Below are positions 14,201 to 25,369 of a stretch of 64,000 nucleotides of DNA, piece after piece. The stretch's first letter is position 1. Every line of letters begins with the position of its first letter. Source of the stretch: Desmodesmus armatus (Eukaryota > Chlorophyta > Chlorophyceae > Sphaeropleales > Scenedesmaceae); assembly GCA_007449985.2 (NCBI GenBank), contig VIIQ02000047.1, forward strand, positions 186,001 through 250,000, given 5' to 3'. The notes beneath the pieces are model-generated. The model made no database searches. It saw nothing but the letters and a program-made list of their open reading frames with translations, and was not told where the DNA came from. A program made the position numbers and the translations under genes.

Positions 14201-16601
14201 GGCTTCAGTAAGCACACAATACACATCACCCTTGTATGCTGCAGAGCCTGCAGCTGCAACAGCCAAACCATTGGCAGCACGAACAGCACGCCCACACAGC
14301 TGTAACAATGCGGAACACCAAGCAGCAGCACACACACTTTGATCATGGGCCACGAAGCACCGCCTATTACTTGGCTGTGCAATGCCGCCAAAGCCAGTCA
14401 GGTCAAAGTCAAACACGCGCGCAAGTCAAAACGTACATAAGCAGATGAAACAGTCTATGTACAGGACAACAGAAACACAGTAGTAGGTACTGCGCACACA
14501 ACATGCATAAACTCAGGTGCCTGCTACTGGATGCATGTGTGACTACACCCATGTGTCAAGGTGACATCATCACACAGCACCGCACAGCACAGCACGCAGC
14601 ACACTCACAGGGAGAGGCATGGACCGACGAAAGTGCAGCTCCCTCGCTGCCCCGGGCCCATCCCTTTTCAAGCTGTCAGGAGAAGGTCTGAGAGCGGGCC
14701 ACCCCAAAGTCCCAACTGAGTCCATCACTCACGCACGGCAGCACGGCCAGTTGCATGTGGTGTGTATGCAGTCGCTGCAAGAGGGGGCCTGCCTTGCAAA
14801 AACCTGCAGTACAAGTATGACGTATGCGTAGCATAGCAACATCCCTGCAGCAGTCCTGCTCACAAGCAGCCACCACCCCTAGCAGACCGGCAGTCACAGC
14901 GCGTGTACAGCCACATGCCCGCTGAACAGCAGCCCCGGCAGCAGGCAAGAGTGCCAAGCACACTGCATGCAGACACACTTCAAATGTGCTCAACTGCATG
15001 CCTTGATGTACCAGCAAGCTGCCGCACCATATGCGCACCACCTGCCTGCCAACACACCGAGCAGAGCCGCAACATAGCGGAACAAAGAGTTCCCTGCCGC
15101 TTGCCACCCTGGGATCTGTCAGACCGCGCACACAGAACAACCGCAAACCCCCACACAGGCCGCAAAAAGGCCTCAAAAAGGCCTTTTCCCGGCCTCAAAA
15201 ACAGCACACACATGTGTGAAAAGGCAGTCCCACACCCACTCAGCAAAACTGTTCCCCCTGGTATACTGACATTCAACGATAGTACCCACACAAGCAGAGC
15301 CAACAAAAGCAGAGGCGACTGCTGCCGCCAAAGACATCCCAGTGGCAGCAGCAGACCTGCAGTGGGCCGACACGCCGGGAAGGCCGACGACCCCCCATTC
15401 ACCCCTCAGTAATAAGACCACGCACAGTGTGACCAGACAAGCTAGCACCTGTCACTCCTCAACAACACATGTACTACAGTAGTACTACAGCAGTACTACA
15501 GTGGTACTGCCGTGGTCGAGTCAAAGCGGGGAAAAGCAGCTGCCAGACATCGTGTAACCGTAAACCCAAAGCTAGAGCTCCATAACCAAAGGTCCTGCCT
15601 CCATCACACTGGGAACACCCAGGCAAGCCTGCACTGTCTGGGTTGTCAGGTGGCATGTCTGGTCCCCACAGGCAACGCAGCAGGCAGGAAAAGGGATGTG
15701 AAAGGTAATGAAGCACAACCCCCCTGCACACACACCATCCTCACACCAGAGAGGCAAAACTGGCGTAGGTGTATGCAGCACACCTCACCCTCTCAACCTG
15801 GCAGTGCTGGTAACAACCCTGGGAACGTGACAGGACGGGGCAACGGAAGCAGCGCAAACCCCCGTAGTATTCAATCCACCCAAAAGCTGCAGGAGATGGT
15901 TTGGTACAGACCGCGCACCCTCAGCATCCCTGCTGTGTATAGTATAGGTACAGAAGTCAAATAGTACAAAGACGCAAGCCGAGCAGGCAGGCCGCTGCTG
16001 CCAGCACAAGTTGCACTGATGCAGCAGGAACACACCCAGCACAGCACAGCACAGCACAGCACAGCGCAAGACGCGATCTGCATGAGCTAGGGTTCAGGTA
16101 GTTGCCAACCTTACGCCCTCAACCCATGCACACACCCACACAGACTCACATGGCCTTGCAGAGGTGCAGGCAGCTGCTGCAAGCATACCCCCAGCACAAC
16201 CAGACCTGCTGCACAATCAACAACAGGTGCCGAGCCGAAGCTCGTGACACCACATTGCAGGAGGTTGAGCCAGATACGGCCGGACAACCTGGCAGAAGCT
16301 GCAATAGGTGCTGGGGATCCAACAGACACAGACCCACTGCCAGGTGCTGACCAGCTGCCAGCACCTGCAGCCTTATGTCCTGTCCTGCAGGCCCCTCACC
16401 ACCCCAACTTCTGCTAATGCCACTAAGCTCACCACCTCTGCTGCTGTATGCGCTCGCCGGCGGGCTGTGGTACTGGCGCAAGTGCAGCCTCACTAGACCT
16501 CATGCCACAAGACTCATCTTGCTGCTGCTGCTGCTGCTACTGGGAGCCACATGCAAACATCAGCACAGCTCTGCGCGGCTGCAGGACTGGGAGGTCTCCC
16601 C
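11219..16601. other. 5.4 kb intergenic region without a supportable gene
   Basis: The segment lies between the start of the secreted-protein gene and the 3' end of the BTB gene (both minus strand). Open frames are common (the longest is minus-strand about 13819-13178), but none has family motifs, a repeated splice pattern or a signal peptide that joins to anything. There are short repeats: TGCCCCCTGGCACTTGT at 12042 and again at 12124, GCACA pentamers at 13240-13262 and 16035-16068, GTACTACAG-like repeats at 15476-15512, and an AAAAAGGCCTTTT-type inverted repeat at about 15163-15200. The part next to 11218 should contain the promoter of the secreted-protein gene; no motif stands out. Confidence 0.5.
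16035..16068. repeat. (CAGCA)n pentanucleotide microsatellite
   Basis: About six uninterrupted CAGCA/GCACA units. The same pentamer recurs throughout the window, most often just upstream of splice acceptors when read on the gene's strand; here it is intergenic. Confidence 0.8.
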
Positions 16602-19600
16602 TCAGTTTGTGTGTGCGGGGGTGCCAGCGCCAGAGAGGCGCGGACTGGTGGGAGGTGGCCGGCGCCTGTGGAACTCCAGCACCAGCTCATAGTCTGTCCC
16701 CGCGTTGGTGGTCCGCTTCTCCCAGACCATGCGCACGTCAAACATGGGCTGCTCCTGCAGCAGCCGCAGCAGCACTGCGCGCGTGCCGAGGTTGTACAAC
16801 ACCTTGTTCATGGCGAGGACTTCGTCCCTGCTGTTGAACTCGTACATGTACACCTGCACAAATATACAAACAGAAGACACCGTGTGTAAGTGGATGCGCT
16901 GTTGTACCCACTGAACAGTGACACAGCTAATGTGCTGCTTGGTCTTTGATACCCGTGATCCCCCCCCCCCCGCCCCCTGCGCTTACACCAGACAGCCCAA
17001 ACCCTGCGCCACAACCCCTCAAACAACAAACCTTGTACCCCCTGAACACAGCGCGAGGGTGCTCAGGGATGCAAAGGGGTCGGGGCCATAAGGTAAGAGG
17101 AGTGGTCGAGGCCAAGAAGAGGCATGAAGGGCAGGGACAAGCAGACAAGTCCCCAGGGACAGGGCTATGACTATAAATCATCAACCAAACTACCGCACAC
17201 GCACCTCATAGTAGCCGCTGAAGACTGACTCCAGCAGTTGGTCGGGCAGCACCACCTTGAAGCGGTTCTTGTCGTCCGCCAGGCGCACATGGTCGCTGTG
17301 GATGGACACGCTGAAGCTGATGCGGATCAGCGGAGCGTTCAGGAGAGACACCTGCCAATGGATAAGGAAGGGTACAGCGGCAGCAGCAGCACTGTCAGCA
17401 CATGCGACGTGCTTGGATCTCTGCACAAATGGATAAGGTGCTGCACCGAGGCTTCTTGAGTGCTGCTGATGCAACATACCAGCTGACAGGGAGCGCGCAT
17501 TCGTCAATGCAGCCCTACAGCATGCTGCGCAATGGCTGCGCATTGGCTGCTTGATAGTGCAAGGTGAAAGACAACCTGAAGATTCAGCAGTACAACAACA
17601 GACACCCTGTAGCAAACAAGCATGCACACAGCAGTGAGGTGCAGTTGTGTCCCAGCCACCTACCATGATGGCGCCCTGCTCAAGCCCAGGGTTCCATGCA
17701 CTCGCCAGCCGCTTCTGGCCAGTGAGGATGTCAAACATCAACTGCTTCATGGCCTGGGGTTTATGGAGCAGCATGTGGGCGGCAGAGGCAGATGACAACT
17801 CATCAGACGGAACACATTTCTAGGAGGCTCTTATGTCTATCCCTCCTGCCCAGGAGAGCTCCCCTTTCCAAAAAGCTAGCCAGCCCCCGCATTTACAAAA
17901 GCTGTGTGTGGGTTGGGTTGATCAGCACCAGACCACGAGCATGCTCAGCGCCACAACAAACAGAGCCTCTGCATCACTCGACTGACATTATCTTGCAGCA
18001 CCTACAGCACCCCTCTCATGCCCCCAGCATACTCTCTGCTCCCCCCCCCCCCAAAAACACCCCCCGCTTACCTGGAAAGGTTGTGCTGCGATGTAAGTCT
18101 CCAGGGCGCTGCTCTGCTGTGCGTAGATGTCTGCAAAGCTGCCATTGGGTGCCTCAAGCATGTTCTCAAGGCAGGGCAGGGCAAAATACCTGAGGGACAC
18201 GCAGCACAGCACACAGCATGACACGGAACGGCACGGCTCAAAGTACTTGCCGACGATGCCACCTCTAACCAGCACACAAAGTGACGAGAACGGCAGTGGT
18301 TGACATGTAAGCCACCTTGTGCATTACTAGACTAAGACTACGGCACGCCTGCCTGGCCATCATAATTGGAGCGCTGGTGAGAAGGCGGTCACCCTCCCCC
18401 CCCCCCTCCCCTTTTTCCTGAGAAACATGGAGGGTTTTGCGCACAACAGCAGCCCCTCGCCCTGCCCTCAGGTTTGCATTGAAGTGAAGGGGTTTATTGG
18501 TTCATGAGAGTTGGGGGCTTAGGCACCACCGCAACAGCGCTAATTCCTTACCTTGCCTCGCAGCGCAGTGCGTGTCGTGCCACCTCATCTGATGGGAGGT
18601 ATATGGCATCGCTGCAGGAGGCACGTGCCCTCAGGTAGTGAAGGATGTACTTGAACACCTGCGCGGTGAGACAGGAACAGCAAAGCACAGCACAGCACAG
18701 CGAGTCAGTGACAGGCTGTAGCAGCTGCAATGCATTGCTGCCATTTTGTACTCAACAGCAGTCAACTAGAGAGGGGGGTGTCAGTCAGCACTTGGTGAGT
18801 GCTGCAGTGGCTGCTGCTGCTGCTGCTTTGTTTTGGGTCTACTGCCTTCTGACGCGAATACTTTGGGCATCCCACCACCCCACTGCTGGTATCATCCTGC
18901 TGCTACCCTGTTGCTGTTGCTGCTGCCGCCAGCGCGGAAACCGCCATTGCTGCTGCTGACACTGGACCCCCCCTGGAAACCTGGGCACCCATGCTGCTTG
19001 CCAGCCAACCCTCCCATACACCGGCCTTATGGCAGTCCACCCATGACTGCTGCAGTTGCTCCTGCTGCTGCAGTTTCTGCTGTTGCCAACTGCCCGACAC
19101 CCTCCCGAAACTGCCCTGCGGTCTATCCGGCAGCGACTGGCTGACTGACAGACTGACTGACTAAAAGCAACACCTCCTCACAGCTGGGTATAAACTGCTC
19201 TGTACAGCCCAGACCACCCCAGCACCCTCCTGCTCACCTCTCCATCCCTATCCAGGAACACCTCCCCTTCCTGCAACACACAGGGGAAAGACGCAGACAA
19301 CAGCAGAACCCAGCACTCATTGGGGGGGGGGGGGAGCGCGTGTGTGTGAACTACAGGCATGCGCTTGTGTGGGGAGGGGCAGGAGCGTGCAGGTGCCAGC
19401 ACCATCCGGAAAGTTTGTTGAACAAGGTACCAAACACCGTGCAGCTCGCGGGCGTTCGAGGCTGCTGCATCTGCAATCCCACATCTGCATCGTGCTGCTG
19501 CTGCTGCTGTCAGCTGGACAGGCTGGAGGAGGGTCCATAGAGTCAAGCTGCAGCTGCTGCAGTGGGTGCAAACCGTAACAGAAGGTCTTATAGGCATGAT

Positions 19601-19785
19601 GCCGCAGCCAGGCGACCTACCTCCGTCAAATGCTGCTTCCAGCGACCAGAGAACAGAGACTCGAAGTATCCTCCCACACAGGTCAGGGTGGCCACCGTGG
19701 TAGTAAACTTGCAGCCTCCTACGTTGAGCTTGACTATATGACTTGGATTTGAGCAGGGCAGGTCGACAGCGTAAGCTTCCTCCAT
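16602..19785 (-). CDS. KCTD-type BTB/POZ domain protein
   Basis: Seven exons (minus strand) with perfect phase: 19785-19621, 19270-19238, 18658-18552, 18189-18072, 17753-17664, 17351-17205, 16853-16602 (TGA 16604-16602), giving 303 residues. Start ATG at 19785; frames upstream lack another in-frame ATG. Residues about 16-110 form a potassium-channel tetramerisation-type BTB: IVKLNVGG at 17-24, FESLFSGRW, then EVFLDRDGEVFKYILHYLR and a KCTD-like LPSDEVARHALRCEARYF. The second half (residues about 130-303) contains LTGQKRLASAWNPG and FRSF-like strands such as RISFSVSIHSDHVRL and VYMYEFNSRDEVLAMNKVL; I do not know this domain. KCTD proteins usually act as oligomeric scaffolds, often as CUL3 adaptors; that role is inferred from the fold class only. 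The C-terminus is Pro-rich. Confidence 0.88.
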
Positions 19786-20110
19786 CGCACTGCTGTCACT
19801 CACATGTCTCGAGAGCGATCAAGAGAGCGCGTGAGGAAGATCCAGGCGTTTGCGGGAGCTGCGAGCACTTTGGGTGGAGTCTGAGGACTTCTGCAACTCG
19901 GTCGTCTGTCAGTCATGAGGGACCTGGGACCTGGAGACCTCCACTTTCCCGCAGCTTCTCCGACACCCACAAATACCAATTTAGTGGCATTTGAAAGAAG
20001 TACCACCAATATCTCGGGTACGTTGTTCGCCCCTGGCTGCATGACACGTGGGCTCTTTGTTCGCCCCTGGCTGCATGCCACGTGGGCTCTTTCTGCCACG
20101 GCAGACAATA
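19786..20110. promoter_or_regulatory. Upstream region of the BTB gene with duplicated G-box
   Basis: A 34-35 bp unit (TTCGCCCCTGGCTGCATG followed by a CACGTGGGCTCTTT core) occurs twice in tandem at about 20028-20094. Each copy holds a CACGTG palindrome, at about 20045 and 20080. The pair lies roughly 260-300 bp upstream of the minus-strand BTB start codon, a plausible promoter position. CACGTG is bound by bHLH/bZIP factors in plants and algae; use here is inferred. Confidence 0.4.
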
Positions 20111-20884
20111 TCATTGATCATGTGTGTGTTGTTGCTTTGCGGCAGGGACAGTTCTGGAGCTGAACAACAGACCAGTTTTGTTTTTTTCCATGCCGCTTCA
20201 GACACCACCGGCGCTCCCCTCACGCATGTCTTCAAGTCCCTTCCTCCGGGAGGACCCCCCCTACCCCCCCCCCCCCGTTCTTGTGTGGATGATTGGTCAG
20301 CAATACAGGTCAACCCACTGTATGCATGTGTTCAAAGCACTAACCCTGTTACACGCCTTTCCATTGTGCTACTGGCAGCTGTCAGGCAGGCAAATCGTTG
20401 CCCAGTCTTTCGTTTTTGGCCGGCTGGGCAGGTCCCCAGGGAGGGGGAGGGTGTCAGCAGCAACCTCGAGCCTTGTAGTGTGTGGTGTCTGTATGTGGCT
20501 CTCATGCAGATGTTAGGCATCGTAGGGGGCAGCGCCATCCCACGCAGCTCTGTCATAGAGTGACATGAAGACACTGTAGCAAACTGTACACATGTGTTGG
20601 TGGGCTGCTGCCTAGTGTGTGTCGCCAACTGGTGCTTGCTGTTGGTAGTGCAGTATTGCCCCCTAATGAATGGAGTTGGTGCGTCTGCTTGCAGCAAGAC
20701 TGTGCAATGTAGCAGGCAGCCACAGCAATGCAACCGGCATTGCCAATGTGACATAAGCAAGGGTCCCATACATGTGATACATGGATTGGCTCCCATGGAG
20801 TTTCCGACAGGGCGCCCGATTCATCCCTTCAGAATCCTTCTCTCCCCCGCCACTCCACACATACCTGTGGAGTGCTCACAAACC
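20111..20884. other. Intergenic stretch, nothing identified
   Basis: No open frame here has a recognisable motif or joins to a neighbour with good splice sites. A short poly-C run lies at about 20258-20275. Confidence 0.45.
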
Positions 20885-21475
20885 GCTCCACTTAGCTCCC
20901 CACCCCTCCCCCACCCCTCCCTCAGGATGTACTACATGGGGCCCACTCCACACCTCCACACCACTCCACACTCCACACACCCCCTCGGGATCCACCCCAC
21001 TCCACGCCTCCACACCACTCCACACTCCCCCCCCCCCTCAGGATCCACTGCACTCCACACCTGCACACCACTCCACACTCCACACCCCTTCCTCAGGATC
21101 CACCCCACTCCACGCCTCCACACCACTCCACACTCCACTCCCCCTTCAGGATCCACCCCACTCCTGCCTCCCCCCCACTCCACACTCCACCACCCCGCTC
21201 ACGATCCACCCCACTCCTGCCTCCCCCCCCACTCCACACTCCACCACCCCGCTCACGATCCACCCCACTCCACGCCGCCACACCACTCCACACTCCACTC
21301 CCCCTTCAGGATCCACCCCACTCCACGCCGCCACACCACTCCACACTCCACTCCCCCTTCAGGATCCACCCCACTCCTGCCTCCCCCCCACTCCACACTC
21401 CACCACCCCGCTCACGATCCACCCCACTCCACGCCGCCACACCCCTCCACACTACACCCCCCGCTCAGGATCAGT
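20885..21475. repeat. C-rich minisatellite, unit about 50-55 bp
   Basis: About ten degenerate tandem units, each with a core like GGATCCACCCCACTCC followed by CACCACTCCACACTCC. Some units read ACGATCC instead of GGATCC. Only the C-rich strand is on plus. All three plus frames stay open over parts of it because of composition; it is not considered coding. Confidence 0.9.
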
Positions 21476-21880
21476 TGCGCAGTTGTCAACTCCCAAACCT
21501 TTGGAGAGGGAACCCACTGCACGCAGTCCTGCTTTACACCTAAACTTTGATCCCCTGACCCTTACCCCAAAAGCCAAACAAACAAACAAACAAACATGAT
21601 CTAAGTGCGCAGTTGTCAACTCCTAAACCTTTGGAGAGGAAGCCCATTGCGCGCAGTCCTGCTTTACACGTAAACCCTGATCCCCTAACCCTAAACCCAA
21701 CCCTAACCTCAAAGGCCAAATAAACAAACAAATCTACTAAAAGTGCGCAGTTGTCAACTCCTAAACCTTCGGAGGGGGAACCCATTGTACGCAGTCCCGC
21801 TTCACACCTAAACCCTGACCCCCAATCCCTAACCTCAAAAGCCAAACAAACAGGACTCAAAGCCAAACAAACAGGAAACA
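21471..21880. repeat. Three tandem copies of a ~137 bp unit with degenerate telomere-like motifs
   Basis: Copies begin at about 21471, 21605 and 21742 with TGCGCAGTTGTCAACTCC, continue through CGCAGTCCTGCTTTACAC, and end in an A-rich CCAAACAAACAAAC-like tail. Between these, the middle copy contains CCCCTAACCCTAAACCC (about 21680-21700), close to the plant/algal telomere repeat CCCTAAA, and the others have more degraded versions. It abuts the minisatellite on its left. Confidence 0.85.
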
Positions 21881-21954
21881 AAAAAACAAACTCAACAGCA
21901 AACAGCAAAACAAAGGTTACAATACAAGCCACACCATCCAAACAACAACTGTCA

Positions 21955-22300
21955 CGGTGGGGGAGTGTGGAGTGCCGTGGAGGGGGAAATGGGTCTGTGG
22001 GTGCCACTCCTGTGGAGGTCCAGCGGAGCTGGTTGGTCCACACCTCGTGGAGACCAACAGCTGCTCCTTTTGCTCCTCTTGCTTCCTGTTCACTCTCCCC
22101 AGTCCACCTGCTCCCATGGAGATCAAGGTCCACTCCACACCCTGTCCGCTCCCATGGAGATTCCACCCCTCTCCATACTTATTGCTCCACACCCTCTCCA
22201 CACCCGTGGAGACCCACACCCCCTCCACCTCTCCTACTCCACACCCTCTCCAGACCCCCCAAAATGGGAAACTCCACACCCAAAATGGGAAACTCCACAG
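21955..22300. repeat. Degenerate GTGGAG/CTCCAC repeat region
   Basis: Short irregular units: GTGGGGGAGTGTGGAGTG on the left, then repeated CCATGGAGAT and CTCCACACCC on the right, ending with the doublet AAAATGGGAAACTCCACA at about 22260-22298. The CTCCACACC core matches the minisatellite at 20.9-21.5 kb, so this looks like a diverged continuation of the same array. Confidence 0.6.
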
Positions 22301-23570
22301 GAGCCGATGCATTTGTGAAACATGTACAGGGACTTGACACTTGGTTGTCAGGCCAGCAGTAATTTGCGCAGACTTGTAGGGTGGCACCAGGCTGCTGGCC
22401 TTTCTCTCAAGCCCGTGTAACTGGAGCCTTTTGCCTGGCTGATGCAGCAGCAGCTGCTGCTCTGCTGCATGAGCTGCGGTGGCGGCAGGCCCCAGATGGG
22501 CTGCTGCTGGCCAGCCTGCTGCTACTGCTGCTTTCCCCTCTTCTGACTTGTGGCAGCATGCCCTGACCCCACGAATAGTATTTGGCTCTAACTTGCACGG
22601 CCTGCTGCAGCACCAGGAGCACCAGGGCCTGCAGGCAACAACCGTGACTAACAAGGTTGAGAAGGGTAATTGGCAAGTAACTTGGCCTTGTCGTCATAGC
22701 CCATGAGGCCGTGATAATGTTTCTTATCGTATCAGGCCCCTCATGTCAACGATGTGAGCAAGCTGGCAGAAAGTGCGCGCAAATTTCCAGGCAACCAGCA
22801 AACCCCCGCAGAGCATCCCCGCCCAGCTCCGACTGCACTATCTGTTCAGTGTGGATTGTATCTGGTAGCCAGCGCATTTATCTGGCGCAGAAGGCACCCA
22901 TATTGTATGGTGGTGCAAGTGCACTACAAGTCACCCGGGCGCTGCAGAGCAGGTGAGAAGAGTGAAACAGTAAATGTTTCGCATGCTTGTGGTTGTATGA
23001 TGCTTGCAGTTGCAGCACCAGCGGCTGGGAAGCAGCGCCTGCCAACCTGCAACCAACCATCCATCCAGCTCAGCAGCCTAACACAGCATGCAGACTTCCC
23101 ACAGATGCATTCGTTGCTTAAAGTCATACATGCGTTATAATATATATGAAGCGGTCTTGCAGCGCCTCAGCCAGGTAGTATGCCCAACAATAGCAGCATT
23201 TGCCAGTATTGTTCACCAGTGGGCTGTGCAGCTGACAGTGGCCAGAATGTGCTGCCAGCATACACCCTACACTTTGCAGTGATGACCATGCAACTATCGC
23301 GCACCTCAGAGCTTTCAACACACTACCTGCTGTTGTCCCACGTGCATGCAGGAGCCCATCAAGGCGTGTGCCTGCATGGGATTGCCTACAGAGACAAGCT
23401 CAGCGGCTGTCAGGGTCACCTGGAATCAGCATGTGTTTTGAAGAGCTGCAGAGAGGGCTGCACATCAGCAGTACATGCAGCTGCAGCGGCGGCAGCAAGC
23501 AGCAGCAGAGGCAGCCTGCAGCAGCAGCGGCAAGGAGTATCTGACGAACAGTGGAACAGCAATAAACAAA
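22301..23570. other. Region without a supportable gene
   Basis: Isolated plus-strand stretches look exon-like, notably after the CAG at 22736 (APHVNDVSKLAESARKFPG) and around 22440-22560 (Leu/Ala-rich). Neither connects to a longer reading with good splice sites and neither matches a family I recognise. They may be relics of a gene disrupted by the repeat block downstream, but this is conjecture. Confidence 0.35.
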
Positions 23571-23574
23571 CAAG

Positions 23575-23970
23575 CTGGAGCGGAAGGTGGAAGGCAGGCA
23601 CAAGCTGGCGTGGGCTGCCTCAGGTGAGTACATACATGCAAGCGTTGTGCAGGAGCAGAGGCAGCAGCAGCACAGGCCCTCAGAAGCAGGCAGCAGCTGG
23701 AGTGGGAGCTGGGGAGGCGGGCGCAGGATGGCGTACGCTGCCTCAGGTGAGTACATACATGCAAGCGCTGTGCAGGAGCAGTGGCAGCAGCAGCAGAGGC
23801 CCTCAGAAGCAGGCAGCAGTTGGAGCGGGAGCTGGGAGGCGGGCACAAGCTGGCGTGCACTGCACCGGGTGAGTACATGTGAGAGTTGTGCAATCGCAGG
23901 CATGAGCGGCAGAAGTCCCAAGATGCAGGCACAAGCTGGAGGGGGAGCTGAAAGGCGGGCGCTAGCTGGG
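23575..23970 (+). repeat. ~123 bp tandem repeat (three-plus copies), each containing a consensus splice donor
   Basis: Units repeat with 123-bp then about 121-bp spacing; each contains CTCAGGTGAGTACATACATG (or close) followed by a CAG-rich stretch and GCCCTCAGAAGCAGGCAGC. Since 123 is divisible by three, the plus frame stays open over two units and would read LPQVSTYMQALCRS twice. Each unit also carries CAG|GTGAGT, a perfect donor, so it may derive from an amplified exon-intron junction. Confidence 0.8.
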
Positions 23971-24009
23971 GTGCGCTGGTGGCAGTGGTGGAGGGGATTG
24001 TTGGTGAGG

Positions 24010-24040
<31 letters not shown>

Positions 24041-24997
24041 GGTGGAGGGGATTGTTGGTGAGGTGGTGATGGAGGGGATGGTTGTTGAGGTGTTGGTGGT
24101 GGTGGTGGAGGCGGTGGTTGGTGAGGTGGCCGTGGTGGTGGTGGCGGCGGTGGTGGAGGGGATGGTTGTTGAGGTTGTTGGCGGAGGTGGCGGTGGTGGC
24201 GGCGGCGGTGTAGTGCTGGTGGTGGTGGGGGTGGTGCTTGGTGAGGTGGTGGCGGCGGAGGTCATGGTTGGTGAGGTGGTGGCGGCGGTGGTTGTTGGTG
24301 GCGGCGGCGGTGGTGGTGGTGGCGGAGGCGGTGAGGTGGTGGAGGTGGAGACGGTGGTTCAACCCCAGGTATGAAACCCCAAGTTGGTGAGGTGGTGGTG
24401 GTGGAGGCGGTGGTTGGTGAGGTGGCTGTGGTGGTGGTGGCGGCGGTGATGGAGGGGGTGGTTGTTGAGGTGGTGGTGGAGGTGGTGGTGGTGCTGGTGG
24501 TGGTGCTGGTGGTGGTGGAGGTGATTGTTGGTGAGGTGGTGGTGGTGAGGTGGTGGTGGTGGAGGCGGTGGTTGGTGTGGCCGTGGTGGTGGTGGCGGCG
24601 GTGGTGGTGGTTGGTGAGGTGGTGATGGTGGTTGGTGAGGTGGTGGTGGTGGTTTGTGAGGTGTTGGCGCTGGAGTGGTGGTGGTGGGGGGGGGTGGCGG
24701 AGGTGATGGTTGGTGAGGTGGTGGTGGTGGTGGTGGCGGTGGCGGGGGTGGTGCTTGGTGAGGTGGTGGCCGAGGTGCTGGTTGGTGAGGTGGTGGCGGC
24801 GGTGGTTGTTGGTGGCGGCGGCGGTGGTGGTGGTGACGGAGGCGGTGAGGTGGTGGAGGTGGAGACGGTGGTTGGTGAGGTGGTGGTGGTGGAGCAGGCG
24901 GTGGTTGGTGAGGTGGTGGCGGCGGTGGTGCTTGGTGAGGTGGCGACGGCGGAGGTCATGGTTGGTGAGGTGGTGGCGGCGGCGGTTGTTGTTGTTG

Positions 24998-25029
<32 letters not shown>

Positions 25030-25240
25030 GGTGGCGGAGGCGGTGAGGTGGTGGAGGTGGTGGTGGTGGTGGGGCTGGTGGTGGTGGAGGCGGTGGTTGG
25101 TGAGGTGGTGGTGGTGGTGGAGGCGGTGGTTGGTGAGGTGGTGGTGGTGGTGGTGGAGGCGGTGGTTAGTGAGGTGGTGCTGGACGTGGTGATGGTGGTG
25201 GCGGCAATGGCGCTGGTGAGGTGGTGCTTGCTGTGGTGAT
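23970..25240 (+). repeat. 1.27 kb GGT-rich low-complexity array
   Basis: Almost pure GGTGGTGGT/GGCGGC interspersed with GTTGGTGAGGTGGTGG-like units and a (GTT)n run at about 24985-25012. Nearly all of the G is on plus. Unit lengths are multiples of three, so four or more frames stay open over hundreds of codons (plus: Val/Gly/Trp-rich; minus: Thr/Pro/Ser-rich or His-rich). I treat these as compositional, not genes. G-quadruplex formation on the plus strand is likely by base content. Confidence 0.9.
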
Positions 25241-25369
25241 GGAAACTGACGAGCATATGTGGAGTGTTGTTGAGAAGTCAACAGTGGTAGCAGGAGGAGA
25301 GGAGGCAGCTACCAAGTCAGCAGCAGCATCTGCGGCAGTACGGCTTTTGAAGCTACAAGAACAGTAGCA

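Noticed and set aside
20594..21550. Plus-strand open frame of 318 codons, Pro/His/Thr-rich
   Set aside because: Two-thirds is minisatellite; a second plus frame is open over the same array.
22736..22960. Possible exon after a CAG acceptor (APHVNDVSKLAES...)
   Set aside because: No upstream or downstream exon could be joined and the family is unknown; mentioned only in the region note.
23400..25256. Minus-strand open frame of over 600 codons, Thr/Pro/Ser-rich
   Set aside because: It is the complement of the GGT-rich array; other frames on both strands are equally open, there is no signal peptide or conserved end, and no splice partner. Composition explains it.
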